The position numbers and the translations under genes were made by a program. Below are positions 46,905 to 59,334 of a DNA stretch of 64,000 bases, piece by piece. Positions within the stretch are counted from its first letter, which is position 1; the number at the start of each line of letters is the position of its first letter. The notes beneath the pieces are model-generated. The model saw only the letters and a list, made by a program, of their open reading frames with translations, was not told the origin of the DNA and did not search any database. Source of the stretch: Euryodendron excelsum (taxonomy: Eukaryota > Streptophyta > Magnoliopsida > Ericales > Pentaphylacaceae); assembly GCA_033060915.1 (NCBI GenBank), contig CM065377.1, positions 56,196,683 through 56,260,682 on the forward strand, read 5' to 3'.

Positions 46905-47190
46905 GTCACTGATCGATCGGCCCTTTAAACCGATCGATCACCTCGCGGACCGATTGAAATGGAGCGCCACCGATTGAACGGCCAATCGATCGATACCGCT
47001 CCCTTTTGATCGGTGCGGTAATAAGCCCAATCGATTGCAGTCGTCACCGATCGATCGCCCGATCGATCGCAACGTACACGATTGATCGGTTTGGCCCACC
47101 GATCGATCGCAAATACAGCCTCTCTGAAGTTCTGTAGAAATTCTCAAAATTTTTCACAGAATCATGCAAATGGTGCCCCCCCCCCCAACT
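46905..47190 (-). repeat. U3-like GATCGATC block and G-run between pol and env-position ORF
   Basis: It contains several CGATCGATCGG motifs, an ACTTCAGAGAGG box as in the LTR U3, and at its upstream edge CAGTTGGGGGGG, resembling the Y polypurine tract. It looks like a diverged copy of the polypurine tract plus U3 placed inside the element. Confidence 0.55.
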
Positions 47191-47369
47191 GGAATCATGC
47201 CATGACCTCAAGGCATGAGGAAAATGGAAGAGAAAAAGAACAACGGGGAGGGCGGGACTCTCGAGAATACAAATGTACACAACTAACTACCAAAAAGAAA
47301 AGAGAAAGAAACCTATAAAAAGAAAAACAAAAGAACTACTCCTAAATTATAAAACACGACAATCTAATG
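47191..47369 (-). other. Short spacer after Y integrase
   Basis: About 180 bp of A-rich sequence (minus T-rich) with no recognisable feature. Confidence 0.4.
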
Positions 47370-48101
47370 TCACTCAAAGGACAGTGGATCGATGAGATCC
47401 ACACAGTCCAACTCCCCTTGGAACGTCTCAAAATACGGCTTTAGCCGCTGGCCATTCACCTTAAATGCCGAGCCATTCGTGAGGTTTTGCACCTCAATGG
47501 CTCTATGGGGAAAAACTTCATTAACAAGGTATGGCCCGGCCCACTTACTCCGCAATTTGCCCAGAAATAGATGCAAGCGTGAATCATACAATAACACTTT
47601 TTGGCCAACTTTGAAAGGTTTTCGAATGATATGTTGGTCATGAAAGTGTTTCATTCGGGCCTTAGCAATTTTTGCATTTTCAAATGCATCATTGCGGAGT
47701 TCATCTAACTCATTGAGTTGGAGTTTTCGGTGGGTACCCGCAACATCAATATCCTCATTACATTGACGAATTGCCCAATATGCTTTATGCTCAATTTCGA
47801 CGGGAAGATGACATGTCTTCCCGTACACAAGTCTATAGGGTGATGTGCCAAGAATGGTTTTATAGCCCGTGCGGTATGCCCACAACCCATCGGTCAATCT
47901 AAGAGACCAATATTTCCTATTTGGATTGACGGTTTTCTCTAGAATGCGCTTAATTTCCCGATTGGCCAACTCTACTTGCCCTTGCATTTGAGGATGGTAT
48001 GGTAATCCAACCTTATGGACCACACCATACTTACGCATTAAAGACGCAAAGGGCTTGTTACAAAAATGTGAACCGCCATCACTTATCATGGCACGAGGCA
48101 T
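47370..48101 (-). pseudogene. Y integrase, catalytic and C-terminal part
   Basis: Opens as [10 protein letters not shown] and gives the second Asp (residue 8, ISDGGSHF) and the Glu (residue 44, [12 protein letters not shown]) of the DDE triad. Then [13 protein letters not shown], the [15 protein letters not shown] helix, [11 protein letters not shown], and the KWAGPYLV and [12 protein letters not shown] boxes of the C-terminal domain. The first catalytic Asp is in the overlapping upstream frame (48086-51160); a frameshift near 48115 separates them. Length and order fit Athila integrases. Confidence 0.88.
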
Positions 48102-51100
48102 GCCATACCTACAAAAATGTTCTCTTTCAAAAATCGCAAGACCACTTGGTGGTCATTGCTTCGGGTGGCAATTGCTTCCATCCACTTAGAGACATAATCT
48201 ATCGCAACAAGAATAAAAAGGTACCCAAACAAGTCAGGAAACGGTCTCATGAAATCGATCCCCCAACAATCAAATATTTCCAAAATAGTGATGGGGTGAA
48301 GAGGCATCATGTGCCTCTTAGAAAGTGTTCCTAACCGTTGGCACCTATCGCAAGCTAGACAAAAAGTATGTACATCCTTGAACATGGTGGGCCAATAAAG
48401 CCCACATTGCAAAATTTTGGTCGTGGTCTTCTTGGAGGAGAAGTGTCCTCCACAAGCATGAGAGTGACAAAACTCTATCACTTGTTGGAATTCGTGATTT
48501 GGGACACACCGGCGAATGATTTGGTCCGGACAATACTTAAACAAGTGAGGATCATCCCACGAAAAATAGCGCACATTCCGGAAGAATTTATGCTTGTCAA
48601 TGGATGACCATGTGGAAGGAACCTCACCGGTGACAAGGAAGTTCGCAATGTTCGCAAACCAAGGGGTTGAAACTTGCTCAACGGCACTCACATGCATGAG
48701 ATGCTCATCCGGGAAGTGCTCCTTGATAGGGGTTGGGTCCATGGCTCGCCCATTTAAGGGAAGCCGAGACAAATGGTTCGCAACTACATTTTCAACCCCT
48801 TTTTTGTCACGCATTTCTATATGAAATTCTTGGAGCAAAAGTATCCATCGAATGAGGCGCGGTTTTGCATCGGGTTTTGTGAGGAGATACTTTAGGGCCG
48901 CATGGTCGGTGTAGATGATGACCAATAACCCAATCAAGTAAGACCTAAATTTATCAAATGCAAAAACCACCACAAGGAGTTCCTTCTCGGTTGTGGTATA
49001 GTTGATTTGAGCTTCATTGAGAGTTCTAGAAGCATAATAAATGACATAAGGCTTCTTGTCAACTCTTTGTCCTAGGACAGCCCCCACGGCATAGTCTCTA
49101 GCATCACACATTAGCTCAAATGGAAGAGACCAATTGGGTGCTCGAATGATTGGGGCGGTGGTCAAAAGTCCCTTCAACTTGTCAAAAGCTTGTTGACAAG
49201 AATATGTCCACTCAAAGGGAACATCTTGGGACAAAAGATGACACATGGGCCTAAAGATTGCACTAAAACCCTCAATGAAACGCCGATAGAAACCGGCATG
49301 CCCAAGAAATGATCTAACCTCCTTCACACACGTCGGGGCGGGCAATTTTTGAATGAGTTCAATTTTTACTTTATCAACTTCAAGCCCTTCGGCCGACACA
49401 ATATGCCCCAAAACTATACCACTTGTAACCATAAAATGGCATTTTTCCCAATTGAGCACAAGGTTACTCTCCTCACATCTCATCAAAACTTTTCCTAAAT
49501 TACCAAGACAACCTTCATAAGTATCCCCATAGACGAAAAAATCATCCATGAAAACTTCGACAATTTGCTCAATCATGTCGCTAAATATGCCCATCATGCA
49601 CCTTTGAAATGTCGCCGGTGCATTACATAGCCCGAAGGGCATACGTTTATAAGCATATGTGCCAAACAGACAAGTGAATGTTGTCTTGGCATAATCCTCA
49701 AGGGCTACATCGATTTGATTGTACCCCAAATATCCATCTAAAAAACAATAGAAAGCCTTACCGGACACCCTTTCTAGGACTTGATCAAGGAAGGGTAAAG
49801 GGAAGTGGTCATTTCGGGTCACATTATTGAGGCGGCGATAATCAATGCACATTCGCCACCCAGTTTGCACACGGGTTGGCACTAACTCATTGTTGTCATT
49901 TCTTATCACCGTGACACCCGATTTCTTAGGCACCACTTGGGTCGGACTAACCCATTTCGAATCGGAGATGGGGTAAATGATACCCGCATCTAGCAATTTT
50001 AAAATCTCACCTTTAACCACTTCCTTCATATTAGGGTTCAATCGCCTTTGCATTTGACGAATGGATTTAGCCTCCTCTTCTAAAAAAATGCGGTGAGTGC
50101 ACACGAGAGGACTAATCCCATGAAGGTTGGCGATAGTCCATCCTAAGGCTTTTCTATGTTTCCTAAGCAATGCTATCAACCCTTCCTCTTGGCTCCCAGA
50201 CAAGCTAGAGGAAATCACTACCGGGTACGACTCCCCATCCCCTAAAAATGCATACTTTAAATTGGAAAGCAAAGGTTTCCTCTCGGGAATGGGAGGCTTC
50301 TCCTCCGAAGGAATCGGTTTCTCGGCACTAGGGTGGAAGGGTTCAAAAGAAGGGATCCATTGACCCACATGTAAACACTCCTCTCTCTCACCCTCTAAAT
50401 GAGACAATTCACTTGACGCCATGCCCTTACTATCAAGTGAAGCATGCGGTTCACCTATCACTAATGCCCTCTCCAAAGGGTCCTCAAAACTCTCCCGCTC
50501 AAAGTGTTCTTGAACTATGCTCTCTATGATGTCTACCTCCCGGATATCCTCACATTCCCTCTTTTGTTTAGCAACCGAAAAGATGTTAAGCTCGAAGGTG
50601 GTGTTGCCAAAAGACAATTTCACTAACCCATTCCTACAATGTATGATGACATTGGAAGTAGCTAGGAAAGGGCGTCCCAAGATCACAGGAATTTGGTTGT
50701 GAGCTATGCAACTCTCAACAGGTTGGGTGTCTAGGACAATTAAATCGATCGGGAAACAAAAGTTATCAACTTGGATGAGAACATCCTCAATGATACCTCT
50801 TGGAACCTTTATAGAACGATCCGCCAATTGCAAGGTAACACGAGTAGGGCTCAACTCTCCTAGGCCAAGTTCCTTATACACTGAAAAGGGTAAAAGGTTG
50901 ACACTAGACCCTAAATCTAACAAGGCACGATCGATCTTGGTATTCCCAATGGTACAAGAAATAGTAGGATATCCGGGGTCCTTGAATTTCGGCATAGTTT
51001 TACATTGCAAAATCGCACTTTGATTTTCATTCATCATGGCGGTTTCCTTGACATGCAACCTTCGCTTAAAAGTGCATAAGTCCTTTAAGAACTTAGCATA

Positions 51101-51160
51101 AGAAGGTATTTGCTTAATTGCGTCAAGAATAGGGATGTTGACCTTTACTTGTTTGAACAC
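48086..51160 (-). pseudogene. Y pol: protease, reverse transcriptase, RNase H, integrase N-terminus
   Basis: A 1024-codon frame. Protease spans residues ~70-180, with ALLDLGSSVN (Asp82; the usual D-S/T-G is changed to D-L-G) and ILGRPFLAT. Reverse transcriptase spans ~375-600: CIDYRRLN, FLDGYLGYNQ (Asp475), MPFGLCNAPATFQ and FMDD (Asp539, Asp540). RNase H spans ~680-800: CDARDYAVGAVL (Asp686), Glu725 and TDHAALKYLL (Asp752). The integrase zinc finger is His899, His906, Cys937 and Cys940, and the first catalytic Asp is 969 in WGIDF. The frame ends shortly after FLKENIF at a frameshift into 47370-48101. Upstream it is out of frame with the gag-linker frame near 51165. Confidence 0.92.
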
Positions 51161-51161
51161 T

Positions 51162-53131
51162 TCATAAATTTCCGCATTTTAGAAGTTCATTCTTTGGTTT
51201 GGTCAACCTTTGCGGGAAGGGAGCATGTTTGACTATGTCCCTTCTCTTATCCCTCTCACTTTCACTCAAAATCTCGATGGGATTGACTAAGTTTTCCCCC
51301 CCTTCTCTCGGTTCTTTTTTCTCTTTCTCTTTTTCTTTCTTTTCTTGACCAACACTCTTCCTAGAAGTCTCATCCCGAGGTGGGATAGTTTTATCAATGG
51401 TCTTGCCACTTCTAAGTGTGGTTATGGCTTGCACTTGGTCATGACTCGTACTAGGGTCACTCTTACCCTCGGTTATATGCACTTGCCTAACCGCCGGGTT
51501 AGGTTAAGGTTGAGCCGAGAATCTTCCGGGGACATTTTGGGTCAAAGCTTGTGTCAATGTAGACATTTGCTTTTGGATGTCCTCAAGTAACCTATAATGT
51601 TGGTCTAGCACTTTCTCTTGTTTATCAACCCTTGAACTAACCCCCCTCATGTCATTGGCAAGTTAGTAAACATTGTCCTCTATGGGCTTCCTATGAAGGG
51701 GTTGGTATGGCCTTGGTTGATTTTGGAATTGGGGCCCGGGTGCTTGTTGGTAAGGTGGAGGTGGATGTTGTGGTGGAAGTGCTTGTGGAGGTGGATGTTG
51801 TGGTGGAAGTGCTTGTGGGAGTGGAGGTGCTTGGTATGATTGAGGGTTTTCATACCCTCCTTGATAGTTGTGGGAGTTTGAAGTCCCTTCATTGTTCCTT
51901 CACCCAAAGTTGGGATGATCTCTCCACCCCGGGTTGTATGTGTTTGAATAGGGGTTACCCCCTCCTCTTGAATATTGGCCAATTGCGTTAACTTGGCCGT
52001 GCAAAGCCTCCTTCACACCCAGAATGATTGGGCATGAAACGGTGGTATGGTCCTAGGTTTCACACACAAGACAACATACTTCTCTCAACTCCTCACTCTT
52101 TACCGATTGAACTTTTTTCACCTCAAGAGCCTCTAATTTTCTTGCCAAGGTAGCCACCCTAGCATTGACATCATCAACTTCTTTGAGTTGATATCTTCCC
52201 ACCCCTTGTTGGATTAAGCGACCCTCGGGATTTTGGGTCCCGGTAAGTGCCCAATCTCTAGCCTTATTTGCCAAGTTATCAAAATAATCGTATGCCTCAT
52301 GAGGTTGCTTATCAAAAAACGTCTCCGCACACATAGACTCGACAAATACTTGAGTTGGGGTGTCAAAGAAGAATAAAATGTGTTGATGACGTGCCAATCG
52401 GCGAAACCGTGATGGGGGCAAGAATTTAAGAGGTCTTTGAACCTCTCCCAACATTGAAAGAAAGTTTCCCCCAACAAAGGAGAAAACTGTGAAATTTGCC
52501 TTCGAATGGCCTCGGTTCTATTTTCGGAAAAAAATTTGCTCAAAAATTCTCCTTGGAGAGTAGCCCAAGAATGGATGGACATGGGTCGCAAGGAATTAAA
52601 CCAAAGCTTAGCTTTGTCCTTTAAACAAAATGGGAAGAGTTTCAACAAAAATACTTCCCTTGGACATGAGTTGTCCATAGCAATTGAACAAGCATCCTCA
52701 AATTCCTTAAGAAAAATGTAGGGTTGTTCCGAATCCATCCCGTGAAATTGAGGCAACATTTGCATCATTCCCGACCTAATGTTTAGAGTGTTGTGATGGG
52801 GCGGGAAAACAATGCACGATGTTGGTGCTTGCCTTGGTGGGTTTAGGTAGTCCCGGAGAGTCCGTATATGGGGAGCCGCCACGTCGCCATAATGGCTCCC
52901 TCTTTCAAACTCCTCATGACCTTCCGGGTTGATTTGGACATTTGGATGCAAGGGTTGAATGTTAGGTAAGCCGGGTTCATTGGGATTTGCCATTGGAATG
53001 AAACCTAGGTCGACCACTAAAGGTAAGCTAGGTGTTGGTGAAGATGTGCTTGTGCTCTCAATGCTCTCAATCCTCATAAGGCGATGATGTTCGTCCCGCG
53101 TGAAATATGACATGCAAGAATGAATGCACAC
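51162..53131 (-). pseudogene. Y gag and gag-pol linker
   Basis: The capsid-like part reads in frame 53131-52214: LRDYLNPPRQ, MMQMLPQFHGM, LKEFEDACSI, LKDKAKLWFNSL, EFLSKFF and FQCWERFKDLL. Near 52360 it shifts to the frame of 52454-51162: VFVESMCAETFF, the DYFDNLANKARDW helix, then a CX2CX4HX4C zinc knuckle at about 52070-52030 with an in-frame TAG at 52053-52055. Further TAA stops lie at 51663-51665 and 51504-51506. A proline/glutamine-rich stretch holds a 27-bp duplication (about 51769-51825). The linker includes QVQAITTLRSGKTI, typical of Athila. It ends near 51165 by a frameshift into pol. Confidence 0.85.
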
Positions 53132-53608
53132 ATAAGGTTGGACCGATAGGGTCGTTCAGCACATCATACACAATTCCCTAGGCCGGACAACGGCTTTTTT
53201 TCAATTCTAGGCCGGACAACGGCTTTTTCTCAATTCAACTCCGTACCTCCAATCTCCACATACAATAAGCGTACCACCAATTTGAAACTTTCACACACTA
53301 TCCTAGCTCCACTAAATACTCCCGAAGAGGGATAATTTTCTAACAAAAATGGAATGCAATTATATTATATCAAACAAAAGAAACTAGAGAAAAGAATAAA
53401 TAAAAATAATCCTAAAAATAAAACACCTTAAGGGAAATGAAAGTGTACCGGGGCTCGAAGCATGTAGATGCTTCCCTCGGGGGTGGTGATGAAATCCACC
53501 CTTTTTGTGTGTGTTTTTTTTTCTTTTTTCTTGCTCTTCTTTTTTTTTTTTTTTCAATTTTCTTCCGCAATCCTTAGCTTTCGTCCGATGTAGCTTTTGC
53601 CTATGAAT
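53132..53608 (-). other. Y leader between primer site and gag
   Basis: About 475 bp with a purine run on the minus strand (near 53505-53560) and a 30-bp duplication near 53175-53230 (AGGCCGGACAACGGCTTTTT twice). No ORF beyond repeat-derived frames. Confidence 0.5.
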
Positions 53609-53626
53609 TCCCCGGCAACGGCGCCA
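53609..53626 (-). other. Primer binding site of element Y, tRNA-Asp
   Basis: TGGCGCCGTTGCCGGGGA on the minus strand, 5 nt after the LTR end. It is the standard tRNA-Asp-complementary site of Athila-type elements and intact. Confidence 0.9.
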
Positions 53627-53631
53627 AAACT

Positions 53632-55065
53632 TGACACGCCTCCAGATGTGCTTCAACTAGAGTCACTCCGCAAGGGTATGTAGGTCGCGCTTGTAGTAAA
53701 ACCGGAGGATCCGGTGTCATTCTCTCCCAAGGGAATTCTGCAAATCTAGCAACAAAGCTCAACTAGCACGGGTACTTATCTTAATGGATTGCAAATGATA
53801 ATTCTTATATTTTCTTAACATAAAAGAGACCGAAAATATGTTGGTTTTGAGATGATGGTGGTTCTATGCTTCATGCAATAATTTAGTGACTAATAAAGAC
53901 AACAAAAGCTAGTTTTATGTAATTAAGGAGAAAAGCTTGGACATGGTTGTTTTGATCCACCAATTCACAACAAGGGTTTCCAATGAGAGGTTTATAACTC
54001 AAATCAAGAATCACACCTTGGATTCTTGATTCGGAAAATTTCGACTATAAAAATGTGGGTTTTTGTTTGATTGAGCATAAAGAGGGAATCTATAATTGGC
54101 ACCCTAGAATCAAACCTTAGACATGTGCAATACCTATACCAAACATTGATTTGTGCATAAATATTGCCAAGGGGTTATGAATCTAAGTTTTTCTAATGAA
54201 TTTCATGCTAAATCAAATGAAACCATATAATTTTGAGGATATGACTTTAAAGTTCATACAACCCATTTTCAACCCTTTGAAAATCCTTGGTGGCTCTTCA
54301 CAACCACATCCAAGGGGTATTTAGTTACTAGAATCCATGTCAAATAACATAAAAGAAGCCAAATCTACCATTAAACTATAAAGAACTAGTGTTTGGTTGC
54401 TAAGAAAATGAGAGAAAATCATTCAATTCATATATATATATATATATATATATCAAGCATTCATTTACAATGATCCAAAAGCAATAAATGACATTAAATA
54501 CAAAGCTTTAAGAGTAGATCTAACTAAAAACCTTACAAGATAACAAAAATTCCCTTTTTGGAGCTTCTTTTCCGTCCAGATTCTGCAGAAAATGACCTAT
54601 ATCTCTTTTTGTCTAGAACAAAAGCTTTTATACTCTGCAGAAAAACAGAGTCTGTACACACCGATCGATCGGCCGATCGAACGGTCCAGGCGATCGAACG
54701 CCCGATCGATCGCAAAACTGACCCCTTTGAAGTTTGCTTCTGTGTAGTCTGGGGAGGAAATTCCGACGTCACCGATCGAACGACCGATCGATCAAAAAAA
54801 TGCCCTCTCTGGAGTTTGCTGCAGAAGGTTGAACAAAGGATCACCGATCGATCGGCCGATCGAACGTTCCGTGGACCGTTCGATCGGCCGATCGATCGAT
54901 CACCCCAACATTTGCCCATTTGCCTTAGTTTAAGCTCCAATTCCTGCAAGAAGTGTACAAAAATAGTTTTAACGCGTTTTAGGAGTTAGAATACTAAATT
55001 AACACTAAATTCAACTAATCAACTAACAATTTAAGCCAAAAGATTACTATTTCTAAGAGTAATCA
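53632..55065 (-). repeat. 5' LTR of element Y (1434 bp)
   Basis: Plus view TGACACGCCTCC to AGAGTAATCA. The AT run (54429-54452) is the likely TATA region; the GATCGATC-rich block (about 54660-54905) lies upstream of it in U3. Its sequence is nearly the same as the 3' LTR outside indels. Confidence 0.92.
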
Positions 55066-55070
55066 GTAAG

Positions 55071-55781
55071 TTGATAAAATTGCAACCGGTTGTAACTCTT
55101 TCACCACAATCTCTACCAAGTAGAATTTAGCATCAGCAACATGTGATTCTGCTTCAGTGAAGGGTTTGTCATTTGCTACGACTTTCTTTACTACGCTATT
55201 TCGACAATACTTGAAGCATTGATGAAGTATAGATGGGACAACACCATTTTCATGGAGCCAAGGTCGTCATAACAGCACGTTGTAGGAAGTTTTGGCATCA
55301 ATGACATGAAACAATGCGCTTGATGTCATTTCATTAATGAGTAAGTCGAGGCAAATAACTCCAATAGCTCTTTGCCCCTTGGTTAAAACCTTGGATCATC
55401 AGGCGACTATGAGAAAGTTCTTTTATGGTGATACCAAGCTCTTTAATCATGCGGAGAGGCAAAATATTAACTGCAGATCCATCATCCAGAAGCTTTTTGT
55501 TGACTCTTTGTTCTCGAGCATATCCAGTGATAAAAAAAAGGACGATTATGTGGCGTTGAACCAAGCAACAAATCTTCATCTGAAAATATGATAGTTGACA
55601 TGCAGGCAACACAATTGTTAGCACAAAATTGGGAACCAAGTTCAACCAGCGTATGCGTAGGCAAAGAGGGTAACTCATCTTCATACTCAAGAGACTCTTC
55701 AGCATTTACAACATTGCACGCAACTCCATGATGAGAAAAGCAACCAACGTTGCGCATAGATTCTGGTAAGAATTCCCACAA
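55071..55781 (-). pseudogene. Z protease region
   Basis: Motifs on the minus strand: GYAREQRVNKKLLDDGSAVN with the protease active-site region (D-D-G-S-A), ILPLRMIKELGI, SRLMIQGFNQG, then after a frameshift near 55375 the AIGVICLDLLINEM and [13 protein letters not shown] blocks. A TGA at 55267-55269 replaces the usual Gly in the flap-like GRPW motif. Another frame change lies near 55530. This is Tat-lineage protease, dead by sequence. Confidence 0.8.
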
Positions 55782-57491
55782 AATGTTAGGAATGCATAGC
55801 TTTTGGATGAATGAATCATTTGGTGAAGTCGACGTTACCTTCTTAGTCTTCCTATTTCTTCGTTGCCTTCTTGTATTGGACCTATTCAGACCTTGCTTTG
55901 ATTGTAAGTGCTAAAGGCAACATAACTTTGATTTTCTCTTCTTTTTACGAGTGACAAGGGTCCATCCTTCATCATCCGTGTCAAAAAATTCCACCGCTTG
56001 ACAAGTATTGGCCCCAATTAGGGATGATTGTGTAGAAGAAGCCCGTAAAGCATGGTGGACAGCATCGTTATGTCAACTGGATCAAATGATCCAAATTGAA
56101 CTCTCAATCTTTGTGACTTAAGGACAGATCTTTCAAGTCTCCGAGTTTCTTCTTGGAACATTGTAGGACCCAAGATCCAAAAATGATAGCAGTTTGGTTT
56201 GCTACTGCCACTTCCTTTTCTTCCTCTAGCGAGATCTTTCCTTCGCTGGCTAACATTACAATCTTTTCTTTGAGGACAAAACATCGTTGAGTCAAATGAC
56301 TAACTAGCCGATGATACTTGCAATAGCTCGGATCATGAACCCTTCTAGCCTCCTCAGGCCGTTTCATTTCTGGGAGTTCAATGATCTTCAGTTCCAATAG
56401 TTGTTCAAGCATTTTAGGGACTTCAGTATCAAGGAAATGGGCACTCTTTGTTTTAAATTTCTTACAAAGTGAGTTTCTTCCTCCATTTCCCTTGGGCAGA
56501 ATCACCTTTCTCTACTTCTTTCTTATTTGGTTTAGTGGAGATCTTGACTGGTGCAATGATCACAACCATTGACTCTTTACCGTCTGTCTTGGAGAAAGAC
56601 TTGCCCCCTTTGCGAGTGTCTGATTTATTTCCCGGTTTACGAGAATCTTGGAAAGGTGGTCCCTCACTTCCATTTGTAGCTATGCTGAGTTCCATATCAT
56701 GTGCACGTGTAGCCAATTCTTCAAAAGTTCTAGGTTTGATCCCTTGAAGAATGTGGCGTAAACCCCATTGCATGCCTTGAATGCACATTTTGATTGCAGA
56801 AGTCTCGCATAGCTGATCTTTATAGTTGAGACTCAAATTTCTCCATCGGTTAATATAGTCGATGACCGGCTCATCTTTCCATTGGTGAGAGTTAATAAGC
56901 TCAATCATAGTCACAGTACGACGAGTACTGTAGAAACGATTTAGAAATTCTTGTCCGAGATGCTCCTAACTGTCAATAATGCCAGACTCTAAATCACAAT
57001 ACCAATCAAAGGCATTACGTTAGAGTGTTCGAACAAACTGCTTGACAAGCAGATCTCCATCAGTTCTAGCATTATTGCATGTTTCCACAAAGTGAGCAAC
57101 ATATTGTTTAGGGTTACCTTTACCATCAAATTGTTGAAATTTTGGTGGTTGGTAACCAACAGGCATCCTCAGTTGATCAATCCTCTGGGTGTAAGGCTTA
57201 CCATAAGTGAGGGAAGATTTTGGGATTCCCTCATGTTTGTCTTTAATGGCGCCTAAGATAATCTCCTTTAATTGATCGACAGGGATTGCGCCATCAGTCG
57301 AGAGTTGTAAGTTTTGCACCTCTTTTTGTTTATCAAAAGACTCAACAACATCTTGAGGTTTTGGTGGTAGGTTAGTAACAGCTTGGCTTGTCTCACCGAT
57401 AGTCTCTATCTTGTTCAACACTAATGCCATTTGAACACCATGATCTTGAACAACCTTGCTTAGTCCTTCAACAGTTTTAGCTAGGAGAGTG
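55782..57491 (-). pseudogene. Z gag, central and C-terminal part
   Basis: From 57491: QITLLAKTVEGLSKVVQDHG, QLKEIILGAIKDK, RMPVGYQPPKFQQFDGKGN, KQYVAHFVETCNNA and VKQFVR, all typical Tat gag. An in-frame stop at 57020-57022 and a second near 56968 follow, then DEPVIDYINRWRNLSL, GIKPRTFEELATRAHDME, and after a frameshift near 56490 LEQLLELKIIELPEMKRPE and CKYHRLVSHLTQRCFVLK (zinc-knuckle-like C..YH..H..C). A further frame change lies near 56110. Between about 56000 and 55782 only degraded coding sequence is visible. Confidence 0.85.
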
Positions 57492-57987
57492 ATCTGTGTA
57501 AGCACCCCATTTTTGACCGCTCGGCAGTCTACACTCCGTCCAGACTTGTTTTCAAGTCATTATGGACATTTTCCAATCGAAACCAATCCTCTAGTCCAAA
57601 TTTCGTCTTCCCATCACTTCGCGAGCCTGTCAGGCCCGAATAGAGGCCAAGTGACCCAAATGCCCTTAGGGGCATTGTCCTTTCTTATTTCAATTCCAAT
57701 CCCTCTCTCGAGACAGTTTATTCCTCGAGACGGTTCGAGTAGCAAAACTACTCACAAAACCGTCAGAGTGGCAGAAACACTCACAAAACCGTCAGAGTGG
57801 TGGAAACACTCAAAACCCAGGCACGTCTCTTCGGAGACGGTAAGACCCCTTTCCAATCCCTCTCTCGAGACAGTTTATTCCTCGAGACAGTTTATTCCTC
57901 GAGACGGTTCCAATCCAGGCACATCTCTTCGGAGACAATAAGACCCCTTTCTAATCCCTCTCTCGAGACAGTTTATTCCTCGAGACG

Positions 57988-58385
57988 GTCCGAGTAGCAA
58001 AACTACTCATAAAACCGTTAGAGTAGCGGAAATACTCATAGAACCGTTAGAGTAGCGGAAATACTCACAGAACCGTTAGAGTAGCGGAAATACTCAACCG
58101 TTAGAGTAGCGGAAATACTTACAGAACCGTTAGAGTAGCGGAAATACTCAACCGTTAGAGTAGCGGAAATACTCAACCGTTAGAGTAGCAGAAATACTCA
58201 CAGAGCCGTTAGAGTAGTGGAAATACTCAACCGTTAGAGTAGCGGAAATACTCCCAAATCATCAATCCCGTCCGAGTAGCGGAAATACTCAACCCCGTCC
58301 GAGTAGCGGAAATACTCACAAATCTTCGACCCCGTCCGAGTAGCGAAAATACTCACACCGTTAGAGTGGCGAAAACACTCAAAAC
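57988..58385. repeat. 29-bp palindromic tandem array, solo LTR D
   Basis: About 14 units of GAGTAGCGGAAATACTC with spacers of 8-20 bp, ending with a GAGTGGCGAAAACACTC unit. Three more units at 57738-57812 include GAGTGGCAGAAACACTC. Confidence 0.88.
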
Positions 58386-59324
58386 CTAGGTCAACACCCG
58401 TGTCTGTTAGCTCACTTCGGTGGAAAAGGACCAGACTACCCTTAGGACCTTTTCCGAGACTTTTCGGTCAAGATGACCATTTTGCCCCTAGGCATCCGAA
58501 CGCCCCGGGAATCACACCGGCTCTGGGTATCAAACCGGTAACCCCCTGAGAATACTTTTTATAGTATTCTCAACCTTCCTTTACCTTTCCGGATCATTCC
58601 GAGTCAGTTCCGGCGAACCCGGTACAAAATGACCGTTTTGCCCCTAGAGGGCCGGTCTCCTTCTTCGACCACACCGGCTTTGGGTATCAAACCGGTAATG
58701 ACCCGGGAACACTTTTTATAGTGTTCTCAACCTTCCTTTACCTTTCCGGACCATTCCGAGTCAGTTCCGGCAAACCCGGTGCAAAATGACCATTTTGCCC
58801 CTAGTGGGCCAGTCTCATTTTCTGACCACGCCGGCTCTGGGTATCAAACCGGCAACCTCTGGGAACATTCTAAATAATGTTTCCAGATCCAAATTCTTCT
58901 TCCAGGACAGTTTGAGTCTGTCCCGGTAGTTTTCCGATTCGATTGACCGTTTTGCCCCTAAAGGCTCGGTCAACCTTTCCGACACATCCAATCCTCACTT
59001 TTCAAGTCAAATACCTCCAGGACACTATTTTAAGTGTTCCTGCTCCTTTCTGGCATTCCGGGTCACTCCCGGCTCCTTCAAATCATTCCCGGACTTTCCG
59101 GAGTCACTCCTAGTGAAGTCAGGCTAAAATTTACATGGTAGTCACTAGTACAGGCGCCCAAATCTGGTCAAAGATACGTTGCTTGCCGACCTTAATTGTT
59201 TCCTAAATGGCTGGCGCCACTAGTATTGGCGCCAGGCCATTTTTTGGCTTGGCGCCACTACTAGTGGCGCCAGTATAAATTTTGCCCTGGCGCCACTGCA
59301 ACAGGCGCCAGGCTTGTCCAGCTT

Positions 59325-59334
59325 CTATATATAC
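59325..59334 (+). promoter_or_regulatory. TATA box of solo LTR D
   Basis: CTATATATAC followed by AGAGCC, downstream of the GGCGCC cluster (59211-59311). Confidence 0.6.

Larger units (their letters stand above)
42401..55065 (-). mobile_element. Element Y, Athila-type LTR retrotransposon, structurally complete (12,665 bp)
   Basis: Both LTRs, tRNA-Asp primer site, gag, pol, env-position ORF and polypurine tract are present, with the TSD GTAAG at 42396-42400 and 55066-55070. Protease, reverse transcriptase and integrase sequences are of the Athila type, and so is the extra ORF after pol. Stops and frameshifts in gag, pol and the extra ORF mean it cannot make its own proteins. The two LTRs are very similar apart from indels in repeats, so the insertion is young compared with X and Z. 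It lies in Z pol. Confidence 0.92.
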
